Shown: positions 6,411 through 14,091, numbered from the stretch's first letter. The stretch is 19,134 nt of DNA from Firmicutes bacterium UBA2116 (GCA_002331025.1 DCYG01000015.1:1-19134), one strand, 5' to 3'. Numbers and translations are program-made. Notes: a model not told the origin generated them from the letters alone.

Positions 6411-8234
6411 TCAATAGGTCTTTTTAAATTTTGCTGCAAATACTAAAGCTGCAATTAACATAAATATTGGTACACCAACCATAATAATATTGTTTGTTCC
6501 TGTTCTTTGGTTTGCCGGAGCACTCACATGCGACTGATTCTGAGTATTTCTATTTTGTCCCCGCCGATCCATTCCGTCAATATTATCTGTAAAATTTCTA
6601 TTGATGTTGTTTTGTTCCATGTCATTGTTCATGCCTCTTGGTAATGAGTTTATATTCTGATCACCAATTCTGTCCTGAAAATTGTTATTACCGCCTCTTC
6701 CGCCCATCATACTACCGAGGTCAGATAAGCTTAAATTCCCTGCCGATATAAGCTGACCGGCATTTGTATTTTGCTCTGACACAGTAGAGGGAACAGTACC
6801 GTCAAGCTGACCCTGTACACTTTGGGCACGAAGATTTCCAAGATTTATAAATGTTGAAACAGCGGTCTTGTACTCTTCATAAGTACAAAATGCGGTAGCA
6901 TCATTTTTTACATATTCTGAAATTAAAGCATCCAATGTATTTATTTTTTCTTCAAACTTTCCGTTTAAAAAGTATTCATCAAGCAACTGCTGCAAATAGC
7001 TGTGATACTTTTCTAAATATTCTGTGTTTGCAAACAGCTTTTCAATCAATGGTCTGCTTGACATTTCAACTCCGCTTAGCGGTGTATCAATCGGAAAGTT
7101 TATTACGGATAATGTATTCCCGCTTTGAAAACCACCCCATGCAAGGTTATAGTCCCACGGCAGAATTGTAATTTTACCTTCACGCTCATATATATAATAA
7201 TTTTGTGCCATGCTTGAACTATAACTGTCAAGATTTACAACGATAGTGTGTGCCGCTAAATACCTCAGAATCTGATCTACATCAAAATACGTCTCCAATT
7301 CCTTGCCCTCTGAGAGTGCTTTAAGGGCCTGCACAACACGCTGATAGTCACTATCTGTTCCCTTTCCTACCACATTGTTAAAAATGGCGCCGTAACTTTC
7401 GGTATTATCATCCGTATATTCAAGACTGCCGCCTGAGCTGCCGCGCCCGCCTCTGACTCCGAAATTTATGCCTGAGCTGTTATTTCCAATATCAATTTGC
7501 GCCGGAGGTGCAGAGTTGTCTGCACCGGATGGCGGACTAAAATTGAAATTATCCGGTCTTTGTTGCATGATATTTCCTCCCGGCTGTTCTGTCTGGTTTC
7601 CACCCATATCCATGCTTTTCACATTATAAAGCATTCCCGATGTATCTTTATAAACACGCTGTTCAAAGCTATCGTTATATAGCTCAACAGCAAGGTATAA
7701 TCCCCAGCTTTCACCGTTTACTTTGATGTCCGCATAGCCAAAATATGGTGCATCTACGCCGATTTCCTTCATTAACTCATATGAAACATACTCCTTCATA
7801 TAAGTGTTGTCTCCAAGCATATTATTGACCACAAAGCTCTCAAGTCCAAAGCATGTCTGATCTTTGATATATTCGTCAAATTGAAGTCGAAAACTATATC
7901 TGTCACTGTCGGAGCTTGCCACTTGGGTTAAACTTGAGTTGCCCTTCGGACGAACGCCCACATTTTGAAATTTAGTACCGTTTACAATCACGTCTGCCAT
8001 GATATATTGCTCGCTTGCGGCACTGTTGAGCATATTTTGCCAATCTGCTTCGTCTGCAATAATCTCAACAGAAATAATGTCCGTTCCAAATATCTTTGAT
8101 GCATATTCTGATTCAGTTTCCAAATTGCCGTTTGCTTTTTGCATATTTCCTATAACTACTGAAGCAATGCTTATTACCAATGCAAGAACCACAGCAAATG
8201 CAACAATTATATTTATTTTTTTACTTTGTATCAT
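6411..8234 (-). CDS. CotH-family secreted/membrane protein kinase-like protein
   Basis: This 607-residue protein is anchored by an N-terminal membrane helix (about 8-28) and a second one at the C-terminus (about 583-602), so the main domain faces outside. The CotH domain shows GVRPKGNSS (93-101, nucleotide loop), SWGLYLAVELYND (176-188), VVNLDSYSSSMAQNYYIYE with Asp336 (332-350), and ILPWDYNLAWGG with Asp361 (357-368). These match the catalytic aspartates of CotH, the secreted atypical kinase of Bacillus spores. A Gly/Asn/Gln-rich low-complexity insert (about 211-270) and a Gln/Asn/Gly-rich tail (about 500-580) are extra. Here the gene is not with coat genes but in an operon behind DUF4956 (24 bp away) and a VTC protein. 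It is therefore probably an envelope protein rather than a coat protein. The target is unknown. Confidence 0.88.
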   Translation of the reverse strand: MIQSKKINIIVAFAVVLALVISIASVVIGNMQKANGNLETESEYASKIFGTDIISVEIIADEADWQNMLNSAASEQYIMADVIVNGTKFQNVGVRPKGNSSLTQVASSDSDRYSFRLQFDEYIKDQTCFGLESFVVNNMLGDNTYMKEYVSYELMKEIGVDAPYFGYADIKVNGESWGLYLAVELYNDSFEQRVYKDTSGMLYNVKSMDMGGNQTEQPGGNIMQQRPDNFNFSPPSGADNSAPPAQIDIGNNSSGINFGVRGGRGSSGGSLEYTDDNTESYGAIFNNVVGKGTDSDYQRVVQALKALSEGKELETYFDVDQILRYLAAHTIVVNLDSYSSSMAQNYYIYEREGKITILPWDYNLAWGGFQSGNTLSVINFPIDTPLSGVEMSSRPLIEKLFANTEYLEKYHSYLQQLLDEYFLNGKFEEKINTLDALISEYVKNDATAFCTYEEYKTAVSTFINLGNLRAQSVQGQLDGTVPSTVSEQNTNAGQLISAGNLSLSDLGSMMGGRGGNNNFQDRIGDQNINSLPRGMNNDMEQNNINRNFTDNIDGMDRRGQNRNTQNQSHVSAPANQRTGTNNIIMVGVPIFMLIAALVFAAKFKKTY

Positions 8235-8258
8235 ACTCTCACCTCGATTTTTGCATAT

Positions 8259-8930
8259 TTAAGCAGTATATTCTCCGTTATAGCTTACAAGGCAGGCATT
8301 ATTTACACCATTTATGGCAAGCAGTTCATTAAGAAGCTTTGCAGACATATCCAAAAGTCTCACTTCAACTGTAAGTTCGATGCCGCTTTTTGAAACTGTC
8401 TTTGCCTTTATCAGATTTTTCTTTGTCTTTGCCCTTATCATTTCTATACAGTCGTCTTCTGCTTTATCATTTTCAAGGTTAAGAACCAAAATATATGGTG
8501 TGTCGCTGCTTTTCCTGTTTACAAATACAAGAAGTATGATACCAATGAATACTGACCCTATTATGCCAAGGGGAATCAATCCTGCACCTATAACAATGCC
8601 CGCAGAAATTGCCCAAAACAAAAATGCAATGTCCAGCGGTTCTTTTACGGCTGTTCTAAAACGTACGATAGATAATGCACCTACCATACCAAGTGATAAA
8701 ATAATGTTTGACGTAACCGCAAGAATAATAAGAGTCGTAATCAGCGTCATAGCCATAATGGAAACCCCAAATGATGCTGAATACATAACACCTGCAAAAG
8801 TTTTTTTGTAAACAAAAAATATGAAAAGCCCGATTGCAAAGGATAAAAGCATTGCAATTCCCACATCCAAAATTGAAAACTCAGCTGCCTTTTCTAAAAA
8901 GCTTGATTTGAAAATATCATTAAATGTCAT
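8259..8930 (-). CDS. DUF4956 membrane protein
   Basis: This 223-residue protein has about four hydrophobic segments (about 21-41, 52-72, 100-118 and 119-138), a conserved-looking loop SLGMVGALSIVRFRTAVKEP (79-98) typical of DUF4956, and a soluble C-terminal domain of about 80 residues that probably lies in the cytoplasm. The ribosome site is strong (GGAGGAAAATTACA then ATG) and it starts 17 bp after the VTC gene. DUF4956 genes commonly travel with VTC-domain and CotH genes, and all three are here in that order. The biochemical role is not established; a channel or export partner for polymer made by the VTC protein is a reasonable inference. Confidence 0.88.
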   Translation of the reverse strand: MTFNDIFKSSFLEKAAEFSILDVGIAMLLSFAIGLFIFFVYKKTFAGVMYSASFGVSIMAMTLITTLIILAVTSNIILSLGMVGALSIVRFRTAVKEPLDIAFLFWAISAGIVIGAGLIPLGIIGSVFIGIILLVFVNRKSSDTPYILVLNLENDKAEDDCIEMIRAKTKKNLIKAKTVSKSGIELTVEVRLLDMSAKLLNELLAINGVNNACLVSYNGEYTA

Positions 8931-8947
8931 TGTAATTTTCCTCCGAT

Positions 8948-9625
8948 TTAAAAAATTCTTGTTACCGCATATTTGGAAAATGCGGTACTTCTTCTGCTGT
9001 AAAGTGATACCATGCCGCGAATTATCTCCGGCAAAAAATTGTCATATTTTACTTCTAAAATATACACACCGGAAACTGGTATAGGAACAGGTTCCGGATT
9101 TAAAAAGCCATAAATATTCCCGCTTGTCCGAATATCATAATCAAGGGTAACGCGTGCATTTCCCATTGGGTATATAAAGGCATCCCGTTGATAATCTACA
9201 ATATTTTTAGCTCGCAGCTGCTGATAATGCATTTTGGTATATAGCTCCATACACAGAGCACTTCCGTTTTCCTTTAGTACAGCAATATCACCGTCAAGCA
9301 ATCGCCTGCATTCTTCTTCTGTTATAACGGTACTCTCTTTAAAGCAAATGCCATTTTTTTTGCTCTTTTTTTCGAGACGTATAAATGATGTATTGTCGTT
9401 ATAAAGGCGCAGACGAAACTTTTCTCTCTCATTTACACCGTCAATCTTTTCTTTTAATACTTTATCGTTATAGTTGTCAAAATAAAGACTTTTTACCCTG
9501 TATCCGTTTCCCTGTATCGCATTTTTATCCAGTCCGGCTACATGCGGAAGTCTTGCTCTAAGCTGCAATACGTCAGCATAGCTTATATAATGCTTCAGTT
9601 CATGTCTTCCTTGAGATCCTTTCAT
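8948..9625 (-). CDS. VTC-domain polyphosphate polymerase-like protein
   Basis: This 225-residue cytoplasmic protein has the tunnel-fold VTC domain, known from yeast Vtc4 to make polyphosphate from ATP. Expected basic and acidic tunnel residues are present: RHELKHYIS (Arg7, Glu9, Lys11), YRVKSLYFDN (Arg43, Lys45, Asp50), KFRLRLYN (Arg71, Arg73), IRLEKKSK (Arg83, Glu85, Lys87), and ILEVKYD (Glu191, Lys193) near the end. The ribosome site is strong (AAAGGAGTGA). It is the first gene of the VTC/DUF4956/CotH operon, behind a promoter with a poor -35 and three 11-bp-phased repeats. Activity is inferred from family; some bacterial VTC proteins may use other nucleotides or act with the membrane partner. 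Confidence 0.87.
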   Translation of the reverse strand: MKGSQGRHELKHYISYADVLQLRARLPHVAGLDKNAIQGNGYRVKSLYFDNYNDKVLKEKIDGVNEREKFRLRLYNDNTSFIRLEKKSKKNGICFKESTVITEEECRRLLDGDIAVLKENGSALCMELYTKMHYQQLRAKNIVDYQRDAFIYPMGNARVTLDYDIRTSGNIYGFLNPEPVPIPVSGVYILEVKYDNFLPEIIRGMVSLYSRRSTAFSKYAVTRIF

Positions 9626-9655
9626 TTTTTCACTCCTTTTCTTTGGAATGATTTA

Positions 9656-9661
9656 ATTCTA
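9656..9661 (-). promoter_or_regulatory. Putative -10 of the VTC/DUF4956/CotH operon
   Basis: On the minus strand TAGAAT matches the sigma-A -10 at 5 of 6 bases, 31 bp ahead of the start codon. The hexamer 17 bp upstream is AATTGC, a poor -35, which fits a promoter that needs an activator. Confidence 0.5.
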
Positions 9662-9665
9662 ACCC

Positions 9666-9709
9666 CTTAAACTGAAGTGCAATTGTTCCCTATCTGAACT
9701 TTAGCTGAA
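9666..9709 (-). promoter_or_regulatory. 11-bp-phased direct repeats, probable response-regulator boxes
   Basis: Read on the minus strand, four consecutive 11-bp steps are TTCAGCTAAAG, TTCAGATAGGG, AACAATTGCAC and TTCAGTTTAAG. The first, second and fourth share TTCAG and a loose A/T-A-R-G end. OmpR/PhoB-type regulators bind such direct repeats at 11-bp spacing, and the site overlaps the -35 region of the operon promoter. A single similar word (TTCAGTTAATG) stands upstream of the regulator gene at 6367-6377. Confidence 0.6.
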
Positions 9710-9722
9710 TTTTAAAATAAAA

Positions 9723-9757
9723 AAGACCTCGATAAAAAATTATGTTTTCGAGGTCTT
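9723..9757 (-). terminator. Rho-independent terminator of the PadR/DUF4180 operon
   Basis: A perfect 10-bp stem (AAGACCTCGA / TCGAGGTCTT) has an A/T-rich loop that can extend it. On the minus strand it runs into TCTTTTTTATTTT, about 40 bp after the DUF4180 stop. Confidence 0.88.
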
Positions 9758-9797
9758 AATATATTTTACTTACCTGTATTTTATAAGAATGACTTAT

Positions 9798-10166
9798 TTA
9801 ACGAGCCGAATCCAGCTTATCTACTGCCTGCTGCAAGTTGTCTGCAAAAAAAATATCATTACCCCTGTTGCACTCATAAATAAAATCGCGCAATGATTTA
9901 CTTGTATACTTGCTGTAGTCACCAATTATAGCCAGTTTAAACTTATAGTTTACAATTTTTTGACAAACCTCACCTGCAATACCGCTTCTAAGTATAAAAA
10001 ATTCTTCGCTTATAGCCTTTTTATCTAAAATAATTCTGTTGCAGTCTTTTTCATAGTCAATCGTCGCCATAAAGTCCAGAGCGGATTGCGAGTCATATAT
10101 TAAAATATCTTCACTCTCAATATATAAAAGGGAATTATTTTTACCTAAAAATGTGTATTTCATCAT
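9798..10166 (-). CDS. DUF4180 protein
   Basis: This 122-residue soluble protein matches, from memory, the DUF4180 family: a short beta-rich start, ALDFMATIDYEKDCNRIILDKKAISEEFFILRSGIAGE (about 29-66), LAIIGDYSKYTSKSLRDFIYECNRGNDIFF (about 78-107) and a short helix at the end. Its function is unknown; the alternation of strands and helices suggests a STAS-like or small alpha/beta fold. The start lies 3 bp after the PadR stop, with a good ribosome site (AAAGGAGATAATCA then ATG) inside the PadR gene, so the two are co-transcribed and probably functionally linked. Two adjacent ATGs are possible; the first is at the better distance. Confidence 0.82.
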   Translation of the reverse strand: MMKYTFLGKNNSLLYIESEDILIYDSQSALDFMATIDYEKDCNRIILDKKAISEEFFILRSGIAGEVCQKIVNYKFKLAIIGDYSKYTSKSLRDFIYECNRGNDIFFADNLQQAVDKLDSAR

Positions 10167-10169
10167 TGA

Positions 10170-10724
10170 TTATCTCCTTTCATCAGTAATATCAGCGATA
10201 GCTTTTCTCAAATCCTGAATCCATCTAAGTTCATTTTCATATTCTCTTCGAATATTGTCGTTGATAAAACTCCATATTATTGTTTCCACGGAAGTTGATT
10301 TGTCAAATAAAATATTTGGATTCTGCTTTTGATTTTCCTCCATTAACAACTGTATCTTTACTTGATTTTCATATCCGTCAAGCATCATGTTCAATTCATC
10401 CGTATTAAGCTGCCTGGACCACGCAAGTTGAACAAGAAAAGGCTTCTTTATTTCATTGGGTTCAGATGGTGAAAGTACCCATTCCTTTAAAGCAGCGAGT
10501 CCTTCACCGGTTATTATATAGATTTTTTTTGTTGGCGAGCCTTCCTGATGCTTGACTACATTGGTTACAAAGCCTTTATTAAGCAGCTCCGTTAATGATT
10601 TATATACTTGGTTATTATTTCCTGACCAATACAAGAACGTTGAATTTTGAATGACTTTTTTTATATCGTACCCTGTCATTGACTTGCAGCTTAATATACC
10701 TAAAATTGCATAATTAATTGACAT
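10170..10724 (-). CDS. PadR-family transcriptional repressor
   Basis: This 184-residue regulator has the PadR winged helix (about 1-80: YAILGILSCKSMTGYDIKKVI, then NNNQVYKSLTELLNKGFV and KKIYIITGEGLAALKEWV) and a C-terminal helical dimer domain of the Vir_act_alpha_C type. PadR proteins usually repress their own operon and a linked gene until a small ligand binds. Here the linked gene is DUF4180. A 34-bp palindrome containing the PadR-type ATGT...ACAT half-sites covers its promoter, so autorepression is very likely. The start is supported by the ribosome site AGAGGTG. The ligand cannot be inferred. Confidence 0.9.
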   Translation of the reverse strand: MSINYAILGILSCKSMTGYDIKKVIQNSTFLYWSGNNNQVYKSLTELLNKGFVTNVVKHQEGSPTKKIYIITGEGLAALKEWVLSPSEPNEIKKPFLVQLAWSRQLNTDELNMMLDGYENQVKIQLLMEENQKQNPNILFDKSTSVETIIWSFINDNIRREYENELRWIQDLRKAIADITDERR

Positions 10725-10740
10725 ATTACACCTCTTCTCC

Positions 10741-10774
10741 CGATATCATATGTTAACAATAACATATGATATCG
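10741..10774. promoter_or_regulatory. PadR operator palindrome
   Basis: Two perfect 15-bp arms (10741-10755 and 10760-10774) flank 4 bp. The inner part reads ATGTTA-ACAA-TAACAT, the ATGT/ACAT arrangement seen at PadR sites. It covers the spacer and -10 of the PadR promoter and ends 16 bp from the start codon. Confidence 0.82.
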
Positions 10775-10784
10775 AGAAAGTCAA
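10756..10784 (-). promoter_or_regulatory. Sigma-A-type promoter of the PadR/DUF4180 operon
   Basis: On the minus strand the -35 is TTGACT (10784-10779), the spacer is 17 bp, and the -10 is TATTGT (10761-10756). The -10 lies at the centre of the palindrome, so bound repressor would block polymerase. Confidence 0.7.
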
Positions 10785-10895
10785 TAAATAAAAATAAATT
10801 TATTGTAATCAGCCGGACAAATTTGCTGAAATTTATGCCGAACGAATTTTTATAAATATATTGGTTATAGTTTCCAATAAGAATTTTTTATCTCG

Positions 10896-10924
10896 TGTAA
10901 CATTATAATATAGTTATTCGTTAT
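10896..10924 (+). promoter_or_regulatory. ECF-type promoter of the sigma/anti-sigma operon
   Basis: TGTAAC (10896-10901), a 17-bp spacer and CGTTAT (10919-10924) resemble extracytoplasmic-function promoters (AAC-type -35, CGT-type -10). The position ahead of an ECF gene suggests autoregulation. Confidence 0.5.
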
Positions 10925-10962
10925 TATTAGTGAAGGAGCTCCAAGAAAGAAGGTGGTATTAT

Positions 10963-11469
10963 ATGAATGAAGGTGATTTAAAATCCATTGAAGATATATG
11001 TGAACAGACCTGGGAACCCTTATATCGCTATATTTATTATAAGGTCCAAAACAGAGAAGAAGCTGAGGATATAACACAGGAAACATATGTTAAGTCATTA
11101 TCCTATCCTAAATTGAATAAGATTGAATTTAAAGAATATATAGCTTTTTTTAAAACTGTGGCCATGAATATAATTAAGGATCGCTGGCGTCAAAATAAAA
11201 CCAGAGGAACAAATATAAATATAGACTCAATAGCTCAAAATGAAGCTTCAGTTGAAGATATATCAGATATTACAACTCAACAATTATTTATTAAAAGTTC
11301 ACTGGATAAATTAAATGAGGATCAGCGTAAAGTCGTAGAGCTTAGAATTATTAAGGGGTATTCGGTGTCTGAAACTGCTGAAATAATGAACAAAAAAGAG
11401 GGAAATATTCGTGTATTACAATATCGAGCACTAAAGGATTTAGTAGATATTATGACTGAGAATAAATAG
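10963..11469 (+). CDS. ECF RNA polymerase sigma factor
   Basis: From the start chosen here this is a 168-residue ECF sigma factor. Region 2 (about 13-80) shows LYRYIYYKVQNREEAEDITQETYVK and AFFKTVAMNIIKDRWRQNK. Region 4 (about 110-163) shows KLNEDQRKVVELRIIKGYSVSETAEIMNKKEGNIRVLQYRALKDL. It directs RNA polymerase to a small set of promoters when freed from its anti-sigma factor. A longer reading would begin at a GTG (10930), but the ATG at 10963 follows a good site (AAGGTGG) and fits the family length. The anti-sigma gene starts 12 bp after the stop. Confidence 0.92.
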   Translation: MNEGDLKSIEDICEQTWEPLYRYIYYKVQNREEAEDITQETYVKSLSYPKLNKIEFKEYIAFFKTVAMNIIKDRWRQNKTRGTNINIDSIAQNEASVEDISDITTQQLFIKSSLDKLNEDQRKVVELRIIKGYSVSETAEIMNKKEGNIRVLQYRALKDLVDIMTENK

Positions 11470-11481
11470 AGGAGGATCACT

Positions 11482-12717
11482 ATGAATGATAACGAGAAAA
11501 AACTATCGGACTTTATAGATAGCTTAAATAATGAAAAAAAACCTGACATTGAAACTGATTCGGAAGAATTAGATAGTTTATATAATGCAGTAAGACAAGT
11601 TAAAAGCTTAAAGGAGCCCGTTATGCCCGATAAAGATTTTTCATACAATATTACTCAACGCCTTAAGGAAAAAAAGAAAACACCAATAAAAAATAAAAAG
11701 AGAATTTGTATAGGCAGTATAGCCGGCATTGCTGCAATATTAGTTGTGGCTTTGATAATGAATTTTATCAATCCAATTAATAGTTCAAATATAGTTTATG
11801 CTATGGAACAAGCCTATAATGGTATAAAAGCATATCATGGTACTTTAGAAGTTGTATTAAACAATGAAGCCGGAGAAGAACATATACAATCTATACTTGA
11901 TATATGGGTTGATAAAAATGATAACTATTACATTGAAATATCGGAAGGTTCATATAAGGGTTTAAAAACCATAAGTGACGGCAAAAAAGTATGGCAGCTT
12001 TCGGTTGATGAAAATGCAGAGAATACACTTCCTATTTTTACTGAAACCTATGAATTTATATTTGAATTGGGAAATGAAATAGATGAGGTGAAAAATGCAG
12101 AATTTGCTAAGATTATCGGTGACGATAAGATAGCAGGCAGATCATCTTATGTAATGGAAGTAACCCCCAAGGGTGGTTTAACGTATAAATTATGGGTTGA
12201 TAAGGAAACTAAGCTGCCTTTACAAAAGCAGGGAGCAATGAATAAAGCAATACAATATACTACAAGGTATACTGAAATAGACTTCGTAGAATCTATACCG
12301 GAGGATCTTATTACAATTGATTTGAATGAAGGATTTAAAGAAGTGGAACCTGTTACAGATAAAAATACAGATATCATTGAAGGTAAAAATATTGTCGGGC
12401 ATGATCCGGAAACTATAGTGGGAGTGGATATGGAAATTGAAAAGGCAGAACAGATAGCTGCCGATTCAGGCAGTTCTCCATGGAAGCTTGACCCGGTTTA
12501 TGTGGCACAGGTATTTCTAAGTTTACAAATTTCACCTGATGGCATAGTCGGAGATTACCCGGTAGATTATGATGAGTTAGTAATAGTTGAAAACAATGGA
12601 ACAAATGTAATGATTAATGTTAACAGTGAAAAAACAGATATCAAAACCGTTTATCTGTCAAGACTAATCAGACAGAATGATACAGGAATCTGGACAGTAA
12701 CAGGATATGATGAATAA
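11482..12717 (+). CDS. Membrane anti-sigma factor with extracellular LolA/RseB-like domain
   Basis: This 411-residue protein probably holds the upstream sigma factor. Residues 1-73 are an acidic, then Lys-rich cytoplasmic part; one membrane helix follows (about 74-96, ICIGSIAGIAAILVVALIM). The outside part has a LolA/RseB-like domain (about 105-290: MEQAYNGIKAYHGTLEVVL, DIWVDKNDNYYIEIS, TISDGKKVWQL, AGRSSYVMEVTPKG, YKLWVDKETKLPLQKQ). A further domain of about 100 residues ends in GIWTVTGYDE. RseB-like domains often sense envelope lipids or proteins and control release of the sigma factor. The ribosome site is excellent (AGAGGAGGATCACT then ATG). The tight spacing indicates an operon. The sensing role is inferred from family. 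Confidence 0.82.
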   Translation: MNDNEKKLSDFIDSLNNEKKPDIETDSEELDSLYNAVRQVKSLKEPVMPDKDFSYNITQRLKEKKKTPIKNKKRICIGSIAGIAAILVVALIMNFINPINSSNIVYAMEQAYNGIKAYHGTLEVVLNNEAGEEHIQSILDIWVDKNDNYYIEISEGSYKGLKTISDGKKVWQLSVDENAENTLPIFTETYEFIFELGNEIDEVKNAEFAKIIGDDKIAGRSSYVMEVTPKGGLTYKLWVDKETKLPLQKQGAMNKAIQYTTRYTEIDFVESIPEDLITIDLNEGFKEVEPVTDKNTDIIEGKNIVGHDPETIVGVDMEIEKAEQIAADSGSSPWKLDPVYVAQVFLSLQISPDGIVGDYPVDYDELVIVENNGTNVMINVNSEKTDIKTVYLSRLIRQNDTGIWTVTGYDE

Positions 12718-12725
12718 AAACCCCG

Positions 12726-12755
12726 CCCACCGCGAAATCGGAGATTTCCGGTGGG
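12726..12755 (-). terminator. Hairpin terminator after the HD remnant
   Basis: CCCACCG and CGGTGGG form the outer stem, with GAAATC/GATTTC inside and a TCC loop. On the minus strand it runs into CGGGGTTTTTATT, and on the plus strand it has no T run. It therefore ends minus-strand transcripts and lies next to the anti-sigma stop codon. Confidence 0.7.
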
Positions 12756-12785
12756 TTCCGGGAACCTTAATCTAAAACAAAACGG

Positions 12786-12941
12786 TTATAGGATACTGAT
12801 TAATTCCTTTTCTTCTTCATCAATATTCTCATCTTTCATTATGTCTCTTGAATTTTGCAAAACCTTGAAGGTATGCTCTATCCCAAAGGGAATTTCTTTG
12901 AAAACTTCTTTCATCTCTATTATAATCTTTTCTATAAACAT
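12786..12941 (-). pseudogene. N-terminal remnant of an HD-domain protein
   Basis: A 51-codon reading frame starts at an ATG after an excellent ribosome site (TGGAGGTAATCT). It codes for KEVFKEIPFGIEHTFKVLQN, SRDIMKDENIDEEEKELISI and one further residue before the stop. This is the typical opening of HD-domain phosphohydrolases (IEHTxKVLxxAxxI...LDEEExE), up to the point where the family continues with AALLHDIG. Here a stop comes instead, so the HD pair itself is missing. It therefore looks like a truncated gene with its start signals intact rather than a functional enzyme. A small helical protein in its own right cannot be excluded. Confidence 0.65.
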
Positions 12942-13014
12942 AGATTACCTCCATAGGTGTTTCAATTCTGTCTATCTTCTTTTGTTAGCAGATACAATCA
13001 GTATCATTTATGCC

Positions 13015-14091
13015 TTATTTAATCTCAAATTCTTCCGTTGACTGCAAGCCGTTCCAAATACGCCCATCAGAGCGATAATATAATCTGTTTACAGAACCGT
13101 CCGTCTTTGCAATATCTATAACAAAAACCTGACCTTCCTCTATCAGCATAGGGTATTCGTCATAAGGAAGCACATCACCTGTTTTCTCATTATCCTTAAA
13201 ATCTTCATAGGCATTTTCCAACCGCCAGAATTCCCGATATGAATAATCTTTAAATCCTGTTAAATCTTGTTTGCCAAAATAGGATGCCTCATAATTTTTT
13301 TGGTTAACTGTAAATGTATCTGTTCGGGAAGGCTCAATATCTTTAGCTAACCAAGATAAATCTTCGGAATATATGTTGTCACCGTAACGTTCCTTTAATT
13401 GACTTGCCATGCCGGGAACAGAACCGGTCATATAATCCATAGCATCAAAATCCGTATGGGCACCACCATAAATCCCCATAATGTTCTCACCTTTCAGCTT
13501 GTCAAACTCTCGGATAAAATTCTCCACCATCTTGTTTTCACGATATGCATCATCTGAGTGCTTGTAAAAATACCTGCCTTGCTTGATACCTTCCTGTGTC
13601 AATAAATATTGCTCGGTATTTTCTAATTTATTTTCTTTAAGATACTTTAAAGCTCTCTGTCCTGTGGTATTGTACTGATGACCTACATCTGTACCGTGGA
13701 AAATCGTTTCGGGATACTGGTTTTTTATTTTCTTATAAAATTCCTTAACATATGGGTTATGTGCCGCTGAACCTTCCCAATCCTTATATATTTCCTCGAG
13801 TATATCATCACTGTCAGACTTCATCCACAAATTTAAAAGCTCTGCAGTATAATAAGGATATTCTACAAACAAATGCCGCATATTATCCTTATGGTAGTAT
13901 TCACCCCATATCTCTAATTCTTTTTCCAATATTTTTTCTACACCGTGATGCTCTCCATAAAGATAAATCAGGCCTTCTGATTTATCCGAGAGTGTTACTG
14001 TATCTACCGGTTCATTGCTGACAGGACAAGCGGTCAATACCAACAGCATAATTAATACAAAGACAAACTTAAAGATTTTTATATTTTTCAT
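13015..14091 (-). CDS. Lipoprotein with TraB/TIKI/EreA-like domain
   Basis: From the start chosen here this is a 358-residue lipoprotein: a short Lys-rich start, a hydrophobic helix (about 8-20) and the lipobox LTAC with Cys22 as the lipid anchor. The domain that follows has GEHHG (46-50), LFVEYPYYTAELL (74-86), FHGTDVGH (131-138) and a GGAH (209-212). This order of glutamate and histidine motifs resembles the TraB/TIKI/ChaN/EreA superfamily, which includes metalloproteases, heme-binding proteins and esterases. Which of these it is cannot be said. The C-terminal 90 residues look like a small beta domain. A longer start (14172) would put 27 residues before the signal; the ATG at 14091 follows GGGGGAGC. 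A 56-bp upstream element is shared with the deacylase/fosX operon. Confidence 0.72.
   Translation of the reverse strand: MKNIKIFKFVFVLIMLLVLTACPVSNEPVDTVTLSDKSEGLIYLYGEHHGVEKILEKELEIWGEYYHKDNMRHLFVEYPYYTAELLNLWMKSDSDDILEEIYKDWEGSAAHNPYVKEFYKKIKNQYPETIFHGTDVGHQYNTTGQRALKYLKENKLENTEQYLLTQEGIKQGRYFYKHSDDAYRENKMVENFIREFDKLKGENIMGIYGGAHTDFDAMDYMTGSVPGMASQLKERYGDNIYSEDLSWLAKDIEPSRTDTFTVNQKNYEASYFGKQDLTGFKDYSYREFWRLENAYEDFKDNEKTGDVLPYDEYPMLIEEGQVFVIDIAKTDGSVNRLYYRSDGRIWNGLQSTEEFEIK

Noticed and set aside
12751..13041. Plus-strand 96-codon open frame
   Set aside because: It overlaps the well-supported HD remnant on the other strand, has no ribosome site, and reads as low-complexity Ser/Phe/Ile.
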